This document shows positions 8,055 to 17,205 of a DNA stretch of 64,000 nucleotides, in pieces. A model generated the notes under the pieces. It was not told the origin of the DNA. It saw only the letters and a list, made by a program, of their open reading frames with translations, and searched no databases. Position 1 is the first letter of the stretch. Each line of letters starts with the position of its first letter. The position numbers and the translations under genes are program-made. This DNA comes from an uncultured Bacteroidales bacterium (GTDB lineage: Bacteria > Bacteroidota > Bacteroidia > Bacteroidales > Paludibacteraceae), in contig CALUNA010000001.1 in the NCBI GenBank assembly GCA_944321895.1, forward strand, positions 1 to 64,000, given 5' to 3'.

Positions 8055-8966
8055 TTATTGGCACAACACCCAGGCGCGGTCATGTTTCGGATTGGTTCTG
8101 CGGAGCTGCTGCATTTCCTTCAATGCCTCTTTTCTGGACTGAAACGACTGCACGGCTACATAATACAAACCGTTTTTGAACGGGAAAATATGTGCGCACG
8201 GAAACCCTTCATCAAGCAACGACATGCAATAATCGTCCGCCGCCTGTTTTTCCAAAGCAGCTACAATAATATGGAATTTATACCGTTCTTGATGTATAAC
8301 TTCTTGTGTTTCGGCACATTCCACCTGAAAAATGCTGTCGGCTATGGCCGCCTCCCGTTCTGCCTGTTCGGCTCTCTCCTTTTCCGCAAGGACGGCAGAC
8401 CAATTGACCGGATTCAGTCCGGCATAATCGACCGTTGCAGTTTCCTTCATTTTCGGCGAAACCATTAGCAACACCGCCAACGCACAAGCTGCCGCATATT
8501 TGTACCACACCGGACGCAAAGGAACGGAAAGTGTAATCTGACGGCGGTTCGTCACCGGAAGCGGTCTGAAATACAACGGTGCCAGACCAAAATTGTCGGG
8601 CAAAAAAGAATTGTCTCCGGGCATAAAGTCCAGAATACCATCGGCATTGGCAGCCAGAGTGCCCAAACGGCCCAAACGTACAATACCATCCTGCCGCAAA
8701 ACTGCCTGCAGGCGCGCCACCGCATGCTGCACACAAACAGCAGCCTCGCGGTAAGGCATATCATTGGCCACGGCATATTCCGATACCAACAAACCATCCG
8801 TATGGGTCAGTTTGCTGTTGAATCCTATCGTCGCATGGGGAGGGATAATGCACCCTTCCTGAATTTGTGCCGGTTCATGCTGTAACACAAAACCACCCAG
8901 ATCCGGCACAATGACACAATCGTGCTCTATCAATAATTTTTCAATATATGTCACCAACAATTCCAT
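8055..8966 (-). CDS. HU-CCDC81 / SPOR domain protein
   Basis: A 303-residue cell-envelope protein. Residues 1 to about 125 form the tandem HU-CCDC81 domains (IEHDCVIVPDLGGFVLQHEP, TIGFNSKLTHTDGLLVSEYA, VRLGRLGTL). A single membrane helix follows (YAAACALAVLLMV, about 160-172). A periplasmic C-terminal SPOR domain (KFHIIVAALEKQAADDYCMS to end) typically binds denuded septal peptidoglycan. This arrangement is known in Bacteroidota and points to a role at the division site. Partner genes are not adjacent. Confidence 0.85.
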   Translation of the reverse strand: MELLVTYIEKLLIEHDCVIVPDLGGFVLQHEPAQIQEGCIIPPHATIGFNSKLTHTDGLLVSEYAVANDMPYREAAVCVQHAVARLQAVLRQDGIVRLGRLGTLAANADGILDFMPGDNSFLPDNFGLAPLYFRPLPVTNRRQITLSVPLRPVWYKYAAACALAVLLMVSPKMKETATVDYAGLNPVNWSAVLAEKERAEQAEREAAIADSIFQVECAETQEVIHQERYKFHIIVAALEKQAADDYCMSLLDEGFPCAHIFPFKNGLYYVAVQSFQSRKEALKEMQQLRRTNPKHDRAWVLCQ

Positions 8967-9055
8967 GTCTGCAAAATTAATGGAATTAAAACTGTCAGAC
9001 TAATTTGAAAGAGAAAATTTATAAACATTTTTTCAAATGCCGCCCTACAGGCATA

Positions 9056-9088
9056 TACAAAAAAAGGATACCCAATCGGGTATCCTTT
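9056..9088 (-). terminator. Terminator of the hsp20 gene
   Basis: On the minus strand AAAGGATACCC-gatt-GGGTATCCTTT continues into a T-run. It follows the hsp20 stop codon at 9113. Confidence 0.85.
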
Positions 9089-9112
9089 GCTATATCAGCT
9101 ACCTGGATTCAA

Positions 9113-9541
9113 TTAGTTAATTGATATAACACGTTTTGCTTTCTGCTGTTGTTCAACCGACAATTTCGGCAAATTGATATGCAATACGCCATTTTCCATT
9201 TTGGCTTCGATTTTTTCCTTGTTCACATCTTCCGGCAAAACCATGGTCTGCTGGAACTGAGAGTAAGAAAATTCGCGACGCAGGAAACGAGTGTCTTTCT
9301 TTTCTTCCTTGTTCTCATTTTTCTTTTCCATGCAGATAACCAATTCGTCATCTCCTTCAATATGTACATTGAAATCATCTTTTGTCATGCCAGGAGCAGC
9401 AACTTCAATCAAGTATTCATCTTTCGATTCCTTTACATTGATAGCTGGTGCGGTAGCACTGGTACGTTCCATCCAATCATTGTCGAAAAAGTCATTGAAA
9501 AGCGACGGTAACCAATTTTGATTTCTTCTTGCGAGTGTCAT
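9113..9541 (-). CDS. Small heat-shock protein, Hsp20/alpha-crystallin family
   Basis: An ATP-independent holdase that binds unfolding proteins in the cytoplasm. The 142-residue product has a short N-terminal arm (LPSLFNDFFDNDWMERT) and an alpha-crystallin domain (INVKESKDEYLIEVAAPGMT to VLHINLPKL). The A-x-x-x-N-G-V-L motif appears as EAKMENGVLHINLP. One of the window's clearer Shine-Dalgarno sites (AGGAGG) lies 7 bases before the ATG. The leader contains a TTGCATGCAA palindrome near 9630 that might be regulatory. Single-gene transcript with its own terminator. Confidence 0.93.
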   Translation of the reverse strand: MTLARRNQNWLPSLFNDFFDNDWMERTSATAPAINVKESKDEYLIEVAAPGMTKDDFNVHIEGDDELVICMEKKNENKEEKKDTRFLRREFSYSQFQQTMVLPEDVNKEKIEAKMENGVLHINLPKLSVEQQQKAKRVISIN

Positions 9542-9716
9542 AGTTAAATCCTCCTATAATTAAGTTCAACATTTTCAGTTTCTGAATCCGACCCTTTTCA
9601 GAATCGTCTTCGACACCCCCTTTTGCAAATTGCATGCAACATGCCTTTTTGTGACAAATTGACAAATTTTTCTGATATAAATGGATTTTTTGGCTGAATT
9701 TCTGACAAAATGTCAT

Positions 9717-9950
9717 TTATTCAGCTTCCCTGTCTATTTCTTCATAGTCCACATATTCGCCTTCATCCTCCTTGAAGAACTTTTCACGACGGCGGACTGG
9801 TTCTTCCGAAACAGTTGGCTTCCGGACAACTGTCTTCCGCCCGTTACCGGTAAACAGGGAACGGAATATACCCAATATACCTGCCACTATGAAAATAAAG
9901 AAAAACAGCAGCAGAAACAATATGAAAAACAATAAATGCATGAATATCAA
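9717..9950 (-). CDS. Small membrane protein, DUF4834 family
   Basis: A 77-residue protein with one N-terminal membrane helix (LLFFILFLLLFFFIFIVAGI) followed by a charged cytoplasmic tail with RRREKFFKEDEGEYVDYEEI. This layout matches the Bacteroidota-only family DUF4834, whose function is unknown. It lies 38 bp after metF on the same strand and may be cotranscribed with it. Confidence 0.7.
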   Translation of the reverse strand: MIFMHLLFFILFLLLFFFIFIVAGILGIFRSLFTGNGRKTVVRKPTVSEEPVRRREKFFKEDEGEYVDYEEIDREAE

Positions 9951-9988
9951 TGGATTTTCCCGTTCTCACGAACGGAACGTAATATAAG

Positions 9989-10939
9989 TCAAAATACAGC
10001 TTGCGCAACACGTTTCACGCTCTGCGTTGCCATCAATGTATAAAAATGAAGACTCGGCGCACCTCTGGAAATCAGTTCCCTTGCTTGCTCCGTCAGCCAT
10101 TCGACACCCACCTCGACAACTTCGGCATCTGTCTTGCATTTGCGCAACTCGATGGCAAATGCCTCCGGTATGTCCGTGTGGAAGATTTTCGGCAAAACCG
10201 TAAGCTGGTTCATCAGCGTAAGCGGTTTAAGCCCGGGAATAATCGGCACGGTAATGCCTGTTTCGCGGCATTTGTCCACAAAATCGAAATATTTCCGGTT
10301 ATCAAAGAACATTTGCGTAACCAAATATTCCGCACCGGCATCGACCTTTTGTTTGGCGTAAAACAAATCCGACTCCATGTTCGGCGCCTCTTCGTGCTTT
10401 TCCGGATAGCAGGCCATGCCATAGCTGAACTTCTGCCCGATGTTTCCCGCCATAGGTGTGCCATCCTGGAAAAAACCTTCGTTGAACCGGTTCACTTGTT
10501 CCTGCAAATCCGTAGCATGCGTGTTTCCCAACGATACAAAAGTTTTTTCATGCTTGCCTTTGTCGCCACGCAGCAGCAACAAATCGGTTATACCCAGAAA
10601 CTGCAAATCAATCAGCACATATTCCGTTTCCTCGCGCGTAAAACCGCTACACAGAATATGCGGAACCACCGGAATGCCATATTTATGCTGGATGGCCGCC
10701 GCGACAGCTACGGTTCCGGGCCGATGACGTTCCGGCACACATTTGTACAAACCGCTTTCCGTCGGCTTGTAAACCATTTCGCTGCGATGGGTTGTAATGT
10801 TGATGTATTTCGGGTCAAATTCGCGCAAGGCATCTATTGTCCGTATGACCGAATCCATTCCCTTGCCTTTCAGGGGAGGAAGCAATTCAAACGAAAATGT
10901 CGTGGAAGCGGATGATTTTATCTTTTCTACTATACTCAT
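9989..10939 (-). CDS. metF: 5,10-methylenetetrahydrofolate reductase
   Basis: Reduces 5,10-methylene-THF to 5-methyl-THF for methionine synthesis, using FAD. The product from the ATG at 10939 has 316 residues, the normal bacterial length, and opens with MSIVEKIKSSASTTFSFELLPP, where the Glu is the conserved catalytic acid. HRSEM, DLLLLRGD, TQMFFDNRKYF and PGLKPLT follow in family order. The frame is open for 42 more codons upstream, but these have no family match and contain the promoter box TACTTTTG (minus strand, near 11005), so I reject the longer start. A GC-rich hairpin lies just upstream of the promoter. Confidence 0.93.
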   Translation of the reverse strand: MSIVEKIKSSASTTFSFELLPPLKGKGMDSVIRTIDALREFDPKYINITTHRSEMVYKPTESGLYKCVPERHRPGTVAVAAAIQHKYGIPVVPHILCSGFTREETEYVLIDLQFLGITDLLLLRGDKGKHEKTFVSLGNTHATDLQEQVNRFNEGFFQDGTPMAGNIGQKFSYGMACYPEKHEEAPNMESDLFYAKQKVDAGAEYLVTQMFFDNRKYFDFVDKCRETGITVPIIPGLKPLTLMNQLTVLPKIFHTDIPEAFAIELRKCKTDAEVVEVGVEWLTEQARELISRGAPSLHFYTLMATQSVKRVAQAVF

Positions 10940-11194
10940 ATCCAAATATTTGGCAAATTCCAAGGTCCGGTTTAAAGAACCTAAGCAAGATTTATATGCG
11001 GACAAAAGTACGCATTTTTTTGTTAATAAGCCGCCGCATTTGCGGCTTTTCACCATATTTGTCACATATTTGTTTGATTTACAAAGATTTGTACAAGATT
11101 TCCATAATCAATGACAAATAACGCGGAAAGTAAATGCCTTGGCAATTAAAATCAGACAGATTTTTCTAACTTTGTAGACAAGAAACAATCAGCC
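10940..11194. other. Divergent intergenic region upstream of metF
   Basis: Holds the metF promoter (minus strand TACTTTTG near 11005) and a hairpin AAGCCGC-cgcattt-GCGGCTT near 11027-11047 upstream of it. A plus-strand TAACTTTG box lies near 11168 before a short doubtful reading frame. No protein is evident here. Confidence 0.5.
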
Positions 11195-11455
11195 ATGCCA
11201 CAAAACGAAATAGACCGTTTCTTCCGTCCGGTAAATCCAGAAATGGGAATCTCGGACAATGAATTGTTGTTCTTTCGCATTCATTTCACATGCTGTTTTT
11301 ACTTGTTAGACCACAAAGCGACCCGAAAACTATACATAGCCAAAATTTTTTCCGTATTCTTTTTCAATAAAACCACAGACTTGTTTCCACAACAAAGTTA
11401 CCGACATCCCGGAAATTTTACAGTATCCAACGGAATAATTTTACATTCAGCATAA
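11195..11455 (+). CDS. Doubtful small reading frame, unknown product
   Basis: 86 codons with a well-placed promoter box (TAACTTTG, about 25 bases before the ATG). The first 25 residues (MPQNEIDRFFRPVNPEMGIS) look protein-like. The rest is hydrophobic and Phe-rich with no family I recognise, and codon use drifts. It could be a small species-specific protein or the start of a decayed gene whose remainder is lost. Confidence 0.25.
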   Translation: MPQNEIDRFFRPVNPEMGISDNELLFFRIHFTCCFYLLDHKATRKLYIAKIFSVFFFNKTTDLFPQQSYRHPGNFTVSNGIILHSA

Positions 11456-11591
11456 ATACCAGATTTTTAAATCCCTGTATGCCGGCAACTGCTTTTCTCC
11501 AGATTCCTTGAAATGCACAGGCTGTAATTTGATTAATTATCAATCATTTGCATTATTCTTTTTGAATTTATCCGTATTTAGTTGAGTTTTT

Positions 11592-11599
11592 GTATCTTT
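11592..11599 (+). promoter_or_regulatory. -7 promoter box directly before holB
   Basis: TATCTTTG lies 7 bases before the ATG at 11607. Transcription would start at or within a few bases of the start codon, so the holB mRNA is probably leaderless. Confidence 0.55.
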
Positions 11600-11606
11600 G
11601 CAGAAT

Positions 11607-12761
11607 ATGAAATTTTCCGATATCATAGGGCAGGAAGCCATCAAAAAAAGGCTGATACAAACCGTGCGCGAACAACGGATTCCGCACGCGCAACTGCTCT
11701 GCGGGCCGGCCGGTGTCGGAAAACTGCAATTGGCCATTGCCTATGCACAATATATTTCATGCACGAACCGTACGGAAACCGACTCATGCGGACAATGCCC
11801 TTCGTGCATCAAATACGCCAAACTGCAACATCCCGACCTGCATTTCGTGTTCCCGATTGTAAAACCGGGCGATTCCAAATCGGTTGTATGCGATGATTTT
11901 GGCGCCGATTTCCGTAAAATCATTTTGGAAAAAAAATATTTCAGCGAAAACGAATGGTACGGCTTCATTGGCGCGGACAGCAAATCCGGCACCATCTATG
12001 CCAACGAAAGCTCGGAAATCCTGCGGAAATTAAGCCTGAAAACTTATGAGTCGGAATACAAGGTCATGATTATCTGGCTGCCGGAAAAAATGAATCCTGT
12101 TTGTGCCAACAAGTTGCTGAAAATTTTGGAAGAACCACCCGAAAAAACAGTCTTCCTGTTGGTCAGCAACCAACCGGAAAATCTGCTGGCTACCATTTTG
12201 TCACGGACGCAACGCATAAATGTGCCACGCATAGAACAAAATGAAATTGCCGATGCCTTGTGCGCACACAACGCTTCCCTGACCCGCCAAGCAGCCATGA
12301 ACCTGGCACACATAGCTAACGGAAGCTATCTGAACGCCCTTCGGCTTGAAGAAAACGATGATGAAAACAGGCTTAATTTTGAACGTTTCGTGCAACTTAT
12401 GCGGTGGGCATGGCTAGTCGGAAACAAGCGCGATTATGCTGCCTTGATGAACCTGCGGAAATGGAGCGAGGATATGGCTGCCAGCGGAGTAGGCCGCGAA
12501 CGCCAAAAATATTTTTTGCAGTATGCACAACGGCTTGTACGCGAAAACTTCATCTACAACGTGCATCAGCCGGAATTGAATTACATGACAAGCGACGAAG
12601 AACAGTTCTCGCAAAAATTTGCCGCATTCATTAACGAACGCAATGTGGAAGACTTGATGAACGAACTGGAAACAGCCGAAAAACAAATAGAACAAAATAC
12701 GAACGCAAAAATGATTTTCTTTGATATCTCTCTGAAAATCATTATGTTGCTGAAAAGATAA
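11607..12761 (+). CDS. holB: DNA polymerase III subunit delta'
   Basis: Clamp-loader subunit of the replicative polymerase. 384 residues from the ATG at 11607 (MKFSDIIGQEAIKKRL). The AAA+ fold is clear: P-loop region LLCGPAGVGKLQLA (about residue 34-47), the zinc-binding cysteines CTNRTETDSCGQCPSC, MNPVCANKLLKILEEPPEKT, and the sensor segment SNQPENLLATILSRTQ. The P-loop has Leu in place of the Thr/Ser after Lys, as is common in delta' subunits that do not hydrolyse ATP. It begins the conserved run holB-ricT-gldH-trmB. Confidence 0.93.
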   Translation: MKFSDIIGQEAIKKRLIQTVREQRIPHAQLLCGPAGVGKLQLAIAYAQYISCTNRTETDSCGQCPSCIKYAKLQHPDLHFVFPIVKPGDSKSVVCDDFGADFRKIILEKKYFSENEWYGFIGADSKSGTIYANESSEILRKLSLKTYESEYKVMIIWLPEKMNPVCANKLLKILEEPPEKTVFLLVSNQPENLLATILSRTQRINVPRIEQNEIADALCAHNASLTRQAAMNLAHIANGSYLNALRLEENDDENRLNFERFVQLMRWAWLVGNKRDYAALMNLRKWSEDMAASGVGRERQKYFLQYAQRLVRENFIYNVHQPELNYMTSDEEQFSQKFAAFINERNVEDLMNELETAEKQIEQNTNAKMIFFDISLKIIMLLKR

Positions 12762-12773
12762 ACTTATTTCCTT

Positions 12774-13922
12774 ATGAATGATTTCACACTGAACGATGGC
12801 AGTTGCCAAATAAATAAGAAAGGATGTTGCAGGAACACCGCACTCAAGCTGAGCGTTACGGACTGGATGTGCGACTTGCCTGAAACCGTAAAGGAAACCG
12901 ACCTTGTCGAAGTGCAATTCAAAAACACACGCAAGGGATATTTTCTGAACAGCGAACATTTGCCCCTGGAAAAAGGCGTTATCGTCACTGTAGAAGCCAA
13001 TCCAGGCCACGATGTAGGTGAAGTTACATTGACCGGCAGATTAGTCCCGCTGCAAATGAAAAAAAACCATATCGACACAAACCGTTACGAAATACGCAAA
13101 ATATACCGCATAGCCAAGGAAGCCGACTTGCAGAAATGGAAAGAAGCAAAAGCCAAGGAACAGGACACCATGATCCGCGCCCGGCAACTTGCCAACAACC
13201 TGGGACTGAAAATGAAAATCGGCGATGTGGAATACCAGGGCGATGGCAACAAAGCCATATTTTACTACATAGCCGACGAACGCGTCGATTTCAGGCAACT
13301 TATCAAGGTGCTGGCCGAAACTTTCCGCGTCCGCATAGAAATGAAGCAGATAGGCGCACGCCAGGAAGCCGGACGCATTGGCGGAATCGGGCCGTGCGGA
13401 CGAGAAATGTGCTGCACAACCTGGATGTCAAGTTTCTGCTCCGTGGCGACAAGCGCCGCACGCATCCAGGACATGTCGCTCAACCCGCAAAAACTGGCCG
13501 GACAATGCGCCAAACTGAAATGCTGCATGAATTATGAACTGGACACCTATCTGGATGCCCAAAAGGATTTCCCGCGCCGGGATATCCAATTGGAAACACA
13601 AGATGGCACATATTACCATTTCAAAACGGACACGCTCAAAAATGAGCTCACGTATTCAACCGCACCGAACATGCCGGCCAATCTGGTAACCATCAGTGCC
13701 GAACGTGCAAAGGAAATCATTGCCATGAACAAACGCGGAGAAAAACCGGCAAGCCTGGATACAAAAAGAAATGCAGCGGCACCGACCGGAATAGACTACA
13801 AAAATGTCGTAGGACAAGACGACCTGACACGCTTTGACAAGAAAAAAAGCCGTTCCAAACGCAAGCGGAACAACAAAAAGAAACCGAATACAACTAACAA
13901 AAACGGAGAACAACAATCATGA
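12774..13922 (+). CDS. ricT: PSP1-domain protein, RicT (YaaT) type
   Basis: Cytoplasmic iron-sulfur-associated protein of the PSP1 family; in Bacillus RicT forms a complex with RicA and RicF that affects RNA processing. 382 residues. The PSP1 C-terminal domain spans about residues 100-190. A Cys cluster follows (CGREMCC, then AGQCAKLKCCMNYE, residues about 205-260), which in RicT ligates an Fe-S cluster. The Bacteroidota-style tail is Lys/Arg/Asn-rich (KKKSRSKRKRNNKKKP). The stop codon overlaps the GldH start by 4 bases, so translation is probably coupled. Confidence 0.88.
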   Translation: MNDFTLNDGSCQINKKGCCRNTALKLSVTDWMCDLPETVKETDLVEVQFKNTRKGYFLNSEHLPLEKGVIVTVEANPGHDVGEVTLTGRLVPLQMKKNHIDTNRYEIRKIYRIAKEADLQKWKEAKAKEQDTMIRARQLANNLGLKMKIGDVEYQGDGNKAIFYYIADERVDFRQLIKVLAETFRVRIEMKQIGARQEAGRIGGIGPCGREMCCTTWMSSFCSVATSAARIQDMSLNPQKLAGQCAKLKCCMNYELDTYLDAQKDFPRRDIQLETQDGTYYHFKTDTLKNELTYSTAPNMPANLVTISAERAKEIIAMNKRGEKPASLDTKRNAAAPTGIDYKNVVGQDDLTRFDKKKSRSKRKRNNKKKPNTTNKNGEQQS

Positions 13923-14386
13923 AACCGATATTTTGGGGAACCGGAATCATTTTGTTGCTGCTATGCCCGGCATGCAAAAACAATATTGTGTATTCCAGTG
14001 TAAAAACAATGCCTGTTTATGGTTGGAAAACCACCAATCCGGCAGAATTTACGTTCGCGGTACCCGATACGACCGCCAACTACAACGTGTTGCTCTACGT
14101 CAGGCATCGTAAAAACTACCCGTACCAAAACCTGTGGCTTTTCATAGAAAAAAAATTGCCGGACAGTACCATAGTGTCCGATACGGTCGAATGTTATTTG
14201 TCCGACCAGCGTGGCCGATGGTTGGGAAACGGCATGGGAAGCATATTGGAAATACCTGTTTTGTATGAGCAAAATATCCGTTTTCCAAGGAACGGAAATT
14301 ATACATACCGCATTTACCAAGGCATGCGCGAAGACACGCTGACCGGAATCAACGACATCGGAATATCCATCGAAAGAAATCAATAA
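13919..14386 (+). CDS. gldH: GldH-family lipoprotein
   Basis: A 155-residue lipoprotein of the family first defined in Flavobacterium gliding. It persists in non-gliding Bacteroidales, where its role is unclear. The signal ([19 protein letters not shown]) is followed by the family body with [20 protein letters not shown] and [20 protein letters not shown]. It overlaps ricT and precedes trmB by 26 bp, the usual neighbourhood in this order. No other gld genes are in the window, so gliding cannot be inferred. Confidence 0.85.
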   Translation: MKPIFWGTGIILLLLCPACKNNIVYSSVKTMPVYGWKTTNPAEFTFAVPDTTANYNVLLYVRHRKNYPYQNLWLFIEKKLPDSTIVSDTVECYLSDQRGRWLGNGMGSILEIPVLYEQNIRFPRNGNYTYRIYQGMREDTLTGINDIGISIERNQ

Positions 14387-14412
14387 CCGCTTCGGCAAAA
14401 ACAGAAATCATC

Positions 14413-15153
14413 GTGGGAAAAAACAAATTAGCCAAATTTGCCGAGATGGAAACATTCCCGAATGTTTACCAGTTTCCGGCAAAAAACATGGAAACAGGGA
14501 TACAAAACGAACTGAAAGGCAACTGGGCCAAACAGGTTTTCCACAACGACAACCCGATAGTCCTGGAACTGGGCTGCGGAAAAGGGGAATATACCGTCGG
14601 CCTGGCACAGCTCTATCCGGACAAAAACTTCATCGGCATCGACATAAAAGGCGCACGCATTTGGAGCGGTGCCAAACAAGCGCTGGCAATGAACCTCAAC
14701 AACGCTGCATTCCTGCGCACCAACATTGAAATCACAGACTTGTTTTTCGCTGAAAACGAAGTCAGCGAAATATGGCTTACCTTCCCCGATCCGCAAATGA
14801 AGAAAGTGAACAAACGCCTCACTTCCACCAATTTCATGCGCCGATACCAACGTTTCCTGAAACCGGAAGGCATCATACACCTGAAAACCGACAGCAATTT
14901 CATGTTCACATACACTTGCGAAATGGTAAAAGCCAACCGTTATCCGGTTCTGTTTTGCAGCGACGATTTATATCATTCGGATTATGCAGACAACATCCTG
15001 TCGCTCAAAACTTTCTACGAACAATTATGGCTCAGCCGCGGCCTGAATATCAAATACATCAAATTTGCATTGGAACCGCGCGATACGCTTATTGAACCTG
15101 ATGTGGAAATAGAACGCGACAATTATACGAGCAAACAGGAAAAAATCCGCTAA
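14413..15153 (+). CDS. trmB: tRNA (guanine-N7-)-methyltransferase
   Basis: Methylates N7 of G46 in the tRNA variable loop, using S-adenosylmethionine. 246 residues from a GTG start ([20 protein letters not shown]), the form usual in Bacteroidota. SAM-binding motif [16 protein letters not shown] (about residues 54-69), then [12 protein letters not shown], and the catalytic strand [15 protein letters not shown] (about 122-136). A stem-loop follows the stop codon, closing the holB-ricT-gldH-trmB run. Confidence 0.93.
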   Translation: MGKNKLAKFAEMETFPNVYQFPAKNMETGIQNELKGNWAKQVFHNDNPIVLELGCGKGEYTVGLAQLYPDKNFIGIDIKGARIWSGAKQALAMNLNNAAFLRTNIEITDLFFAENEVSEIWLTFPDPQMKKVNKRLTSTNFMRRYQRFLKPEGIIHLKTDSNFMFTYTCEMVKANRYPVLFCSDDLYHSDYADNILSLKTFYEQLWLSRGLNIKYIKFALEPRDTLIEPDVEIERDNYTSKQEKIR

Positions 15154-15156
15154 ATA

Positions 15157-15184
15157 AAATTCCGGCCATAAACCGGATTTTCAA
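15157..15184 (+). terminator. Terminator after trmB
   Basis: AAAT-t-CCGG (15157-15165) pairs with CCGGATTT (15173-15180), followed by a short T-run. Confidence 0.6.
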
Positions 15185-15320
15185 CAATAATCTTTATTTT
15201 TGTAGTGAGGTTCATTCCTTGGAACTGTCAGTATAAATATATCAATAACAGCATTTTATTTGAAAATTTCTTATCAAAAGCCCAGAATCGGGTATAAATA
15301 TGTTTTAAAACGGAATTATC

Positions 15321-16373
15321 ATGGCTTTTTATCCTCAATTAATTATCGATGCCTTGCGCCATGTACGCTATCCGGGTACAGGCAAGGACATTGTAGAAAG
15401 CGGAATGCTTGAAGACGACATACGCATCGACGGCAATAAAATCAGTTTTTCACTTATTTTCGACAAGCAAAACGACCCTTTCCAGAAATCCATCGTACGG
15501 GCAGCCGAACAGGCTGTTCTGACCTATGCCGGTGAGACGGCCGAAATAAAGGGAAACATCCGGATAAAATACCGCACGGAACAACCCAAACCAACTGATG
15601 AACAACCGCTTGAAAACGTAAAAAACATCATAGCCGTTTCATCCGGCAAGGGCGGAGTTGGCAAATCGACTGTTGCCTGCAACCTGGCCATAGCTTTGGC
15701 ACAACTCGGCTACAAAGTAGGTTTGCTGGATGCAGACATCCACGGACCAAGCATGCCGAAAATGTTCGCAGCTGAAGATTTCCGACCCGTATTGGCACCC
15801 GTAGAAGGCAAGGAACTGATAGAACCCCTGCAAAAATACGGCGTCAAAATGCTGTCCATCGGCTTTTTCGTCGATCCGGACAACGCCCTGATTTGGCGCG
15901 GAGGAATAGCCAGCAATGCTCTGAAACAACTGATAAACGAAGGAAACTGGGGTGAACTGGATTATTTCCTGATTGACCTTCCGCCCGGAACAAGCGATAT
16001 CCACCTCACACTGGTGCAAACCCTGAAATTAACCGGCGCAATAGTAGTGACCACACCGCAACCTGTAGCTCTGGCCGATGCACGCAAAGGCGTAAACATG
16101 TTCCAGAACCCGAAAATCAACGTCCCGGTTTTAGGTATTATAGAAAACATGGCATGGTTCACACCTGCCGAATTACCCCAGAACAAATATTACATATTCG
16201 GAAAAGACGGCGGAAAAAATCTGGCAGAAGAACTGAACGTGCCCTTGCTGGGACAAATCCCACTTGTGCAGAGCATACGGGAAGGAGGAGATGATGGACT
16301 GCCCATCAGCATGCAAACGGACCACCCTGCAAGCAGATTTTTCATGGAAATTGCACGGAAAATAGCAAAATAA
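15321..16373 (+). CDS. mrp: Mrp/ApbC-family P-loop ATPase (Fe-S cluster carrier type)
   Basis: 350 residues. An N-terminal MIP18/FSCA domain (about 1-90) is fused to a SIMIBI ATPase with the deviant Walker A SSGKGGVGKSTVACNLA (about 111-127), DADIHGPSMPKMF, and DYFLIDLPPGTSD. Proteins of this family carry Fe-S clusters to apoproteins. In most homologs a CxxC sits where this protein has ENMAWFTPAELPQNKYYIFG; there is no cysteine there. I recall the same replacement in other Bacteroidales, so it may be lineage-specific. A TATTTTTG box lies at 15195-15202, leaving a leader of about 110 nt. Confidence 0.88.
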   Translation: MAFYPQLIIDALRHVRYPGTGKDIVESGMLEDDIRIDGNKISFSLIFDKQNDPFQKSIVRAAEQAVLTYAGETAEIKGNIRIKYRTEQPKPTDEQPLENVKNIIAVSSGKGGVGKSTVACNLAIALAQLGYKVGLLDADIHGPSMPKMFAAEDFRPVLAPVEGKELIEPLQKYGVKMLSIGFFVDPDNALIWRGGIASNALKQLINEGNWGELDYFLIDLPPGTSDIHLTLVQTLKLTGAIVVTTPQPVALADARKGVNMFQNPKINVPVLGIIENMAWFTPAELPQNKYYIFGKDGGKNLAEELNVPLLGQIPLVQSIREGGDDGLPISMQTDHPASRFFMEIARKIAK

Positions 16374-16496
16374 CTCCGTTTTTTCTGTTGAAGCAGACAA
16401 TTTTTTCCGGCCACAATTGAAAATAAGTCATAAAAAATCGCATTTATTTTCATATCTAAATTTGTTATACTATTTTTGTGTGGTCTTTGATTTATT

Positions 16497-16790
16497 ATGG
16501 ATAACAAGTATGAAAAGCTTGCCAATCGGTTCGAAACAAAACTGAAACATCTGATTGCCAATTACAGACTTTTGAAAAATGAAAACGAAAAATTGGCCGG
16601 TGAAGTGTTGAAACTGAAAAACGAACTGATGCAGGCACACAAGTCCGTAATAGAACTTCAAGAAAAATGCAACCATTTGCGCATAGCCAACTCTTTGGCC
16701 ACCACGGAAGAAGAAAAAATGATGGTCAAAGACCAGTTAGGCAAAATGGTGCGTGAAATTGATAAATGCATAGCTCTGCTGACAGAATAA
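16497..16790 (+). CDS. Small coiled-coil protein next to zapA
   Basis: A 97-residue protein almost entirely heptad-patterned coiled coil (KYEKLANRFETKLKHLIANY, then NEKLAGEVLKLKNELMQAHK). It overlaps no other gene and ends 8 bases before the zapA start. The position and shape suggest a ZapB-like partner of ZapA at the division ring, but sequence alone does not prove homology to ZapB. A TATTTTTG box lies about 20 bases before the ATG. Confidence 0.65.
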   Translation: MDNKYEKLANRFETKLKHLIANYRLLKNENEKLAGEVLKLKNELMQAHKSVIELQEKCNHLRIANSLATTEEEKMMVKDQLGKMVREIDKCIALLTE

Positions 16791-16798
16791 ATGAGCTT

Positions 16799-17083
16799 AT
16801 GGATGATGAAAAGTTCAACATAAATATGCGCATCGACGGTTATCCGGTCAGATTGCATATTGCCAGAAAAGATGAAGAAATCTATCGGAATGCAGAAAGG
16901 GATATTAAAAACATTTACAACAAACTGAATCAAAAATATCCGGGCAAATCCGTTGTAGAACTTTGGTTGCTGACTGCACTACAAATTGCCGTAGCAATTA
17001 ACCGCCAGCAAAAAGTTGAAAACATAAGTCCTCTAGCTCAAAAAATAGAAGAGTTGGAACAACAAATAGACCAGTTGCTTTAA
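16799..17083 (+). CDS. zapA: Cell division protein ZapA
   Basis: A 94-residue FtsZ-associated protein that bundles FtsZ filaments. MDDEKFNINMRIDGYPVRLH forms the N-terminal beta domain, and a C-terminal coiled coil ends the protein (SPLAQKIEELEQQIDQLL). I chose the ATG at 16799, since residues upstream of it in frame overlap the preceding gene and have no family match. The order coiled-coil protein-zapA-rny is common in Bacteroidales. Confidence 0.8.
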   Translation: MDDEKFNINMRIDGYPVRLHIARKDEEIYRNAERDIKNIYNKLNQKYPGKSVVELWLLTALQIAVAINRQQKVENISPLAQKIEELEQQIDQLL

Positions 17084-17130
17084 AAAATTTCAGCAACAAG
17101 GCATTTTGAAATATCTATCGGTTCACGCAT

Positions 17131-17171
17131 ACGCATTTCTTTTGACAAGGATTTGCTGATGCGTTTTTTTG
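17131..17171 (+). terminator. Probable terminator between zapA and rny
   Basis: ACGCAT (17131-17136) pairs with ATGCGT (17159-17164), with T7 directly after. The loop is long (22 nt), so it may act as a partial terminator or attenuator before rny. Confidence 0.45.
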
Positions 17172-17205
17172 TTATTTTAGAACACTATTAAAAATATATC
17201 ATCTT

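Noticed and set aside
9620..9660. Sigma-54-like GG-N10-GC spacing upstream of hsp20
   Set aside because: The -12 half does not match TTGC at the right position; the visible signal is a TTGCATGCAA palindrome instead.
10001..10915. 304-codon frame antisense to metF
   Set aside because: Shadow of metF codons on the other strand; no family, no promoter, no signal.
17084..17205. 6S RNA, which often neighbours zapA
   Set aside because: The gap is only about 120 bases and folds as a simple terminator hairpin, not the long bulged 6S hairpin.
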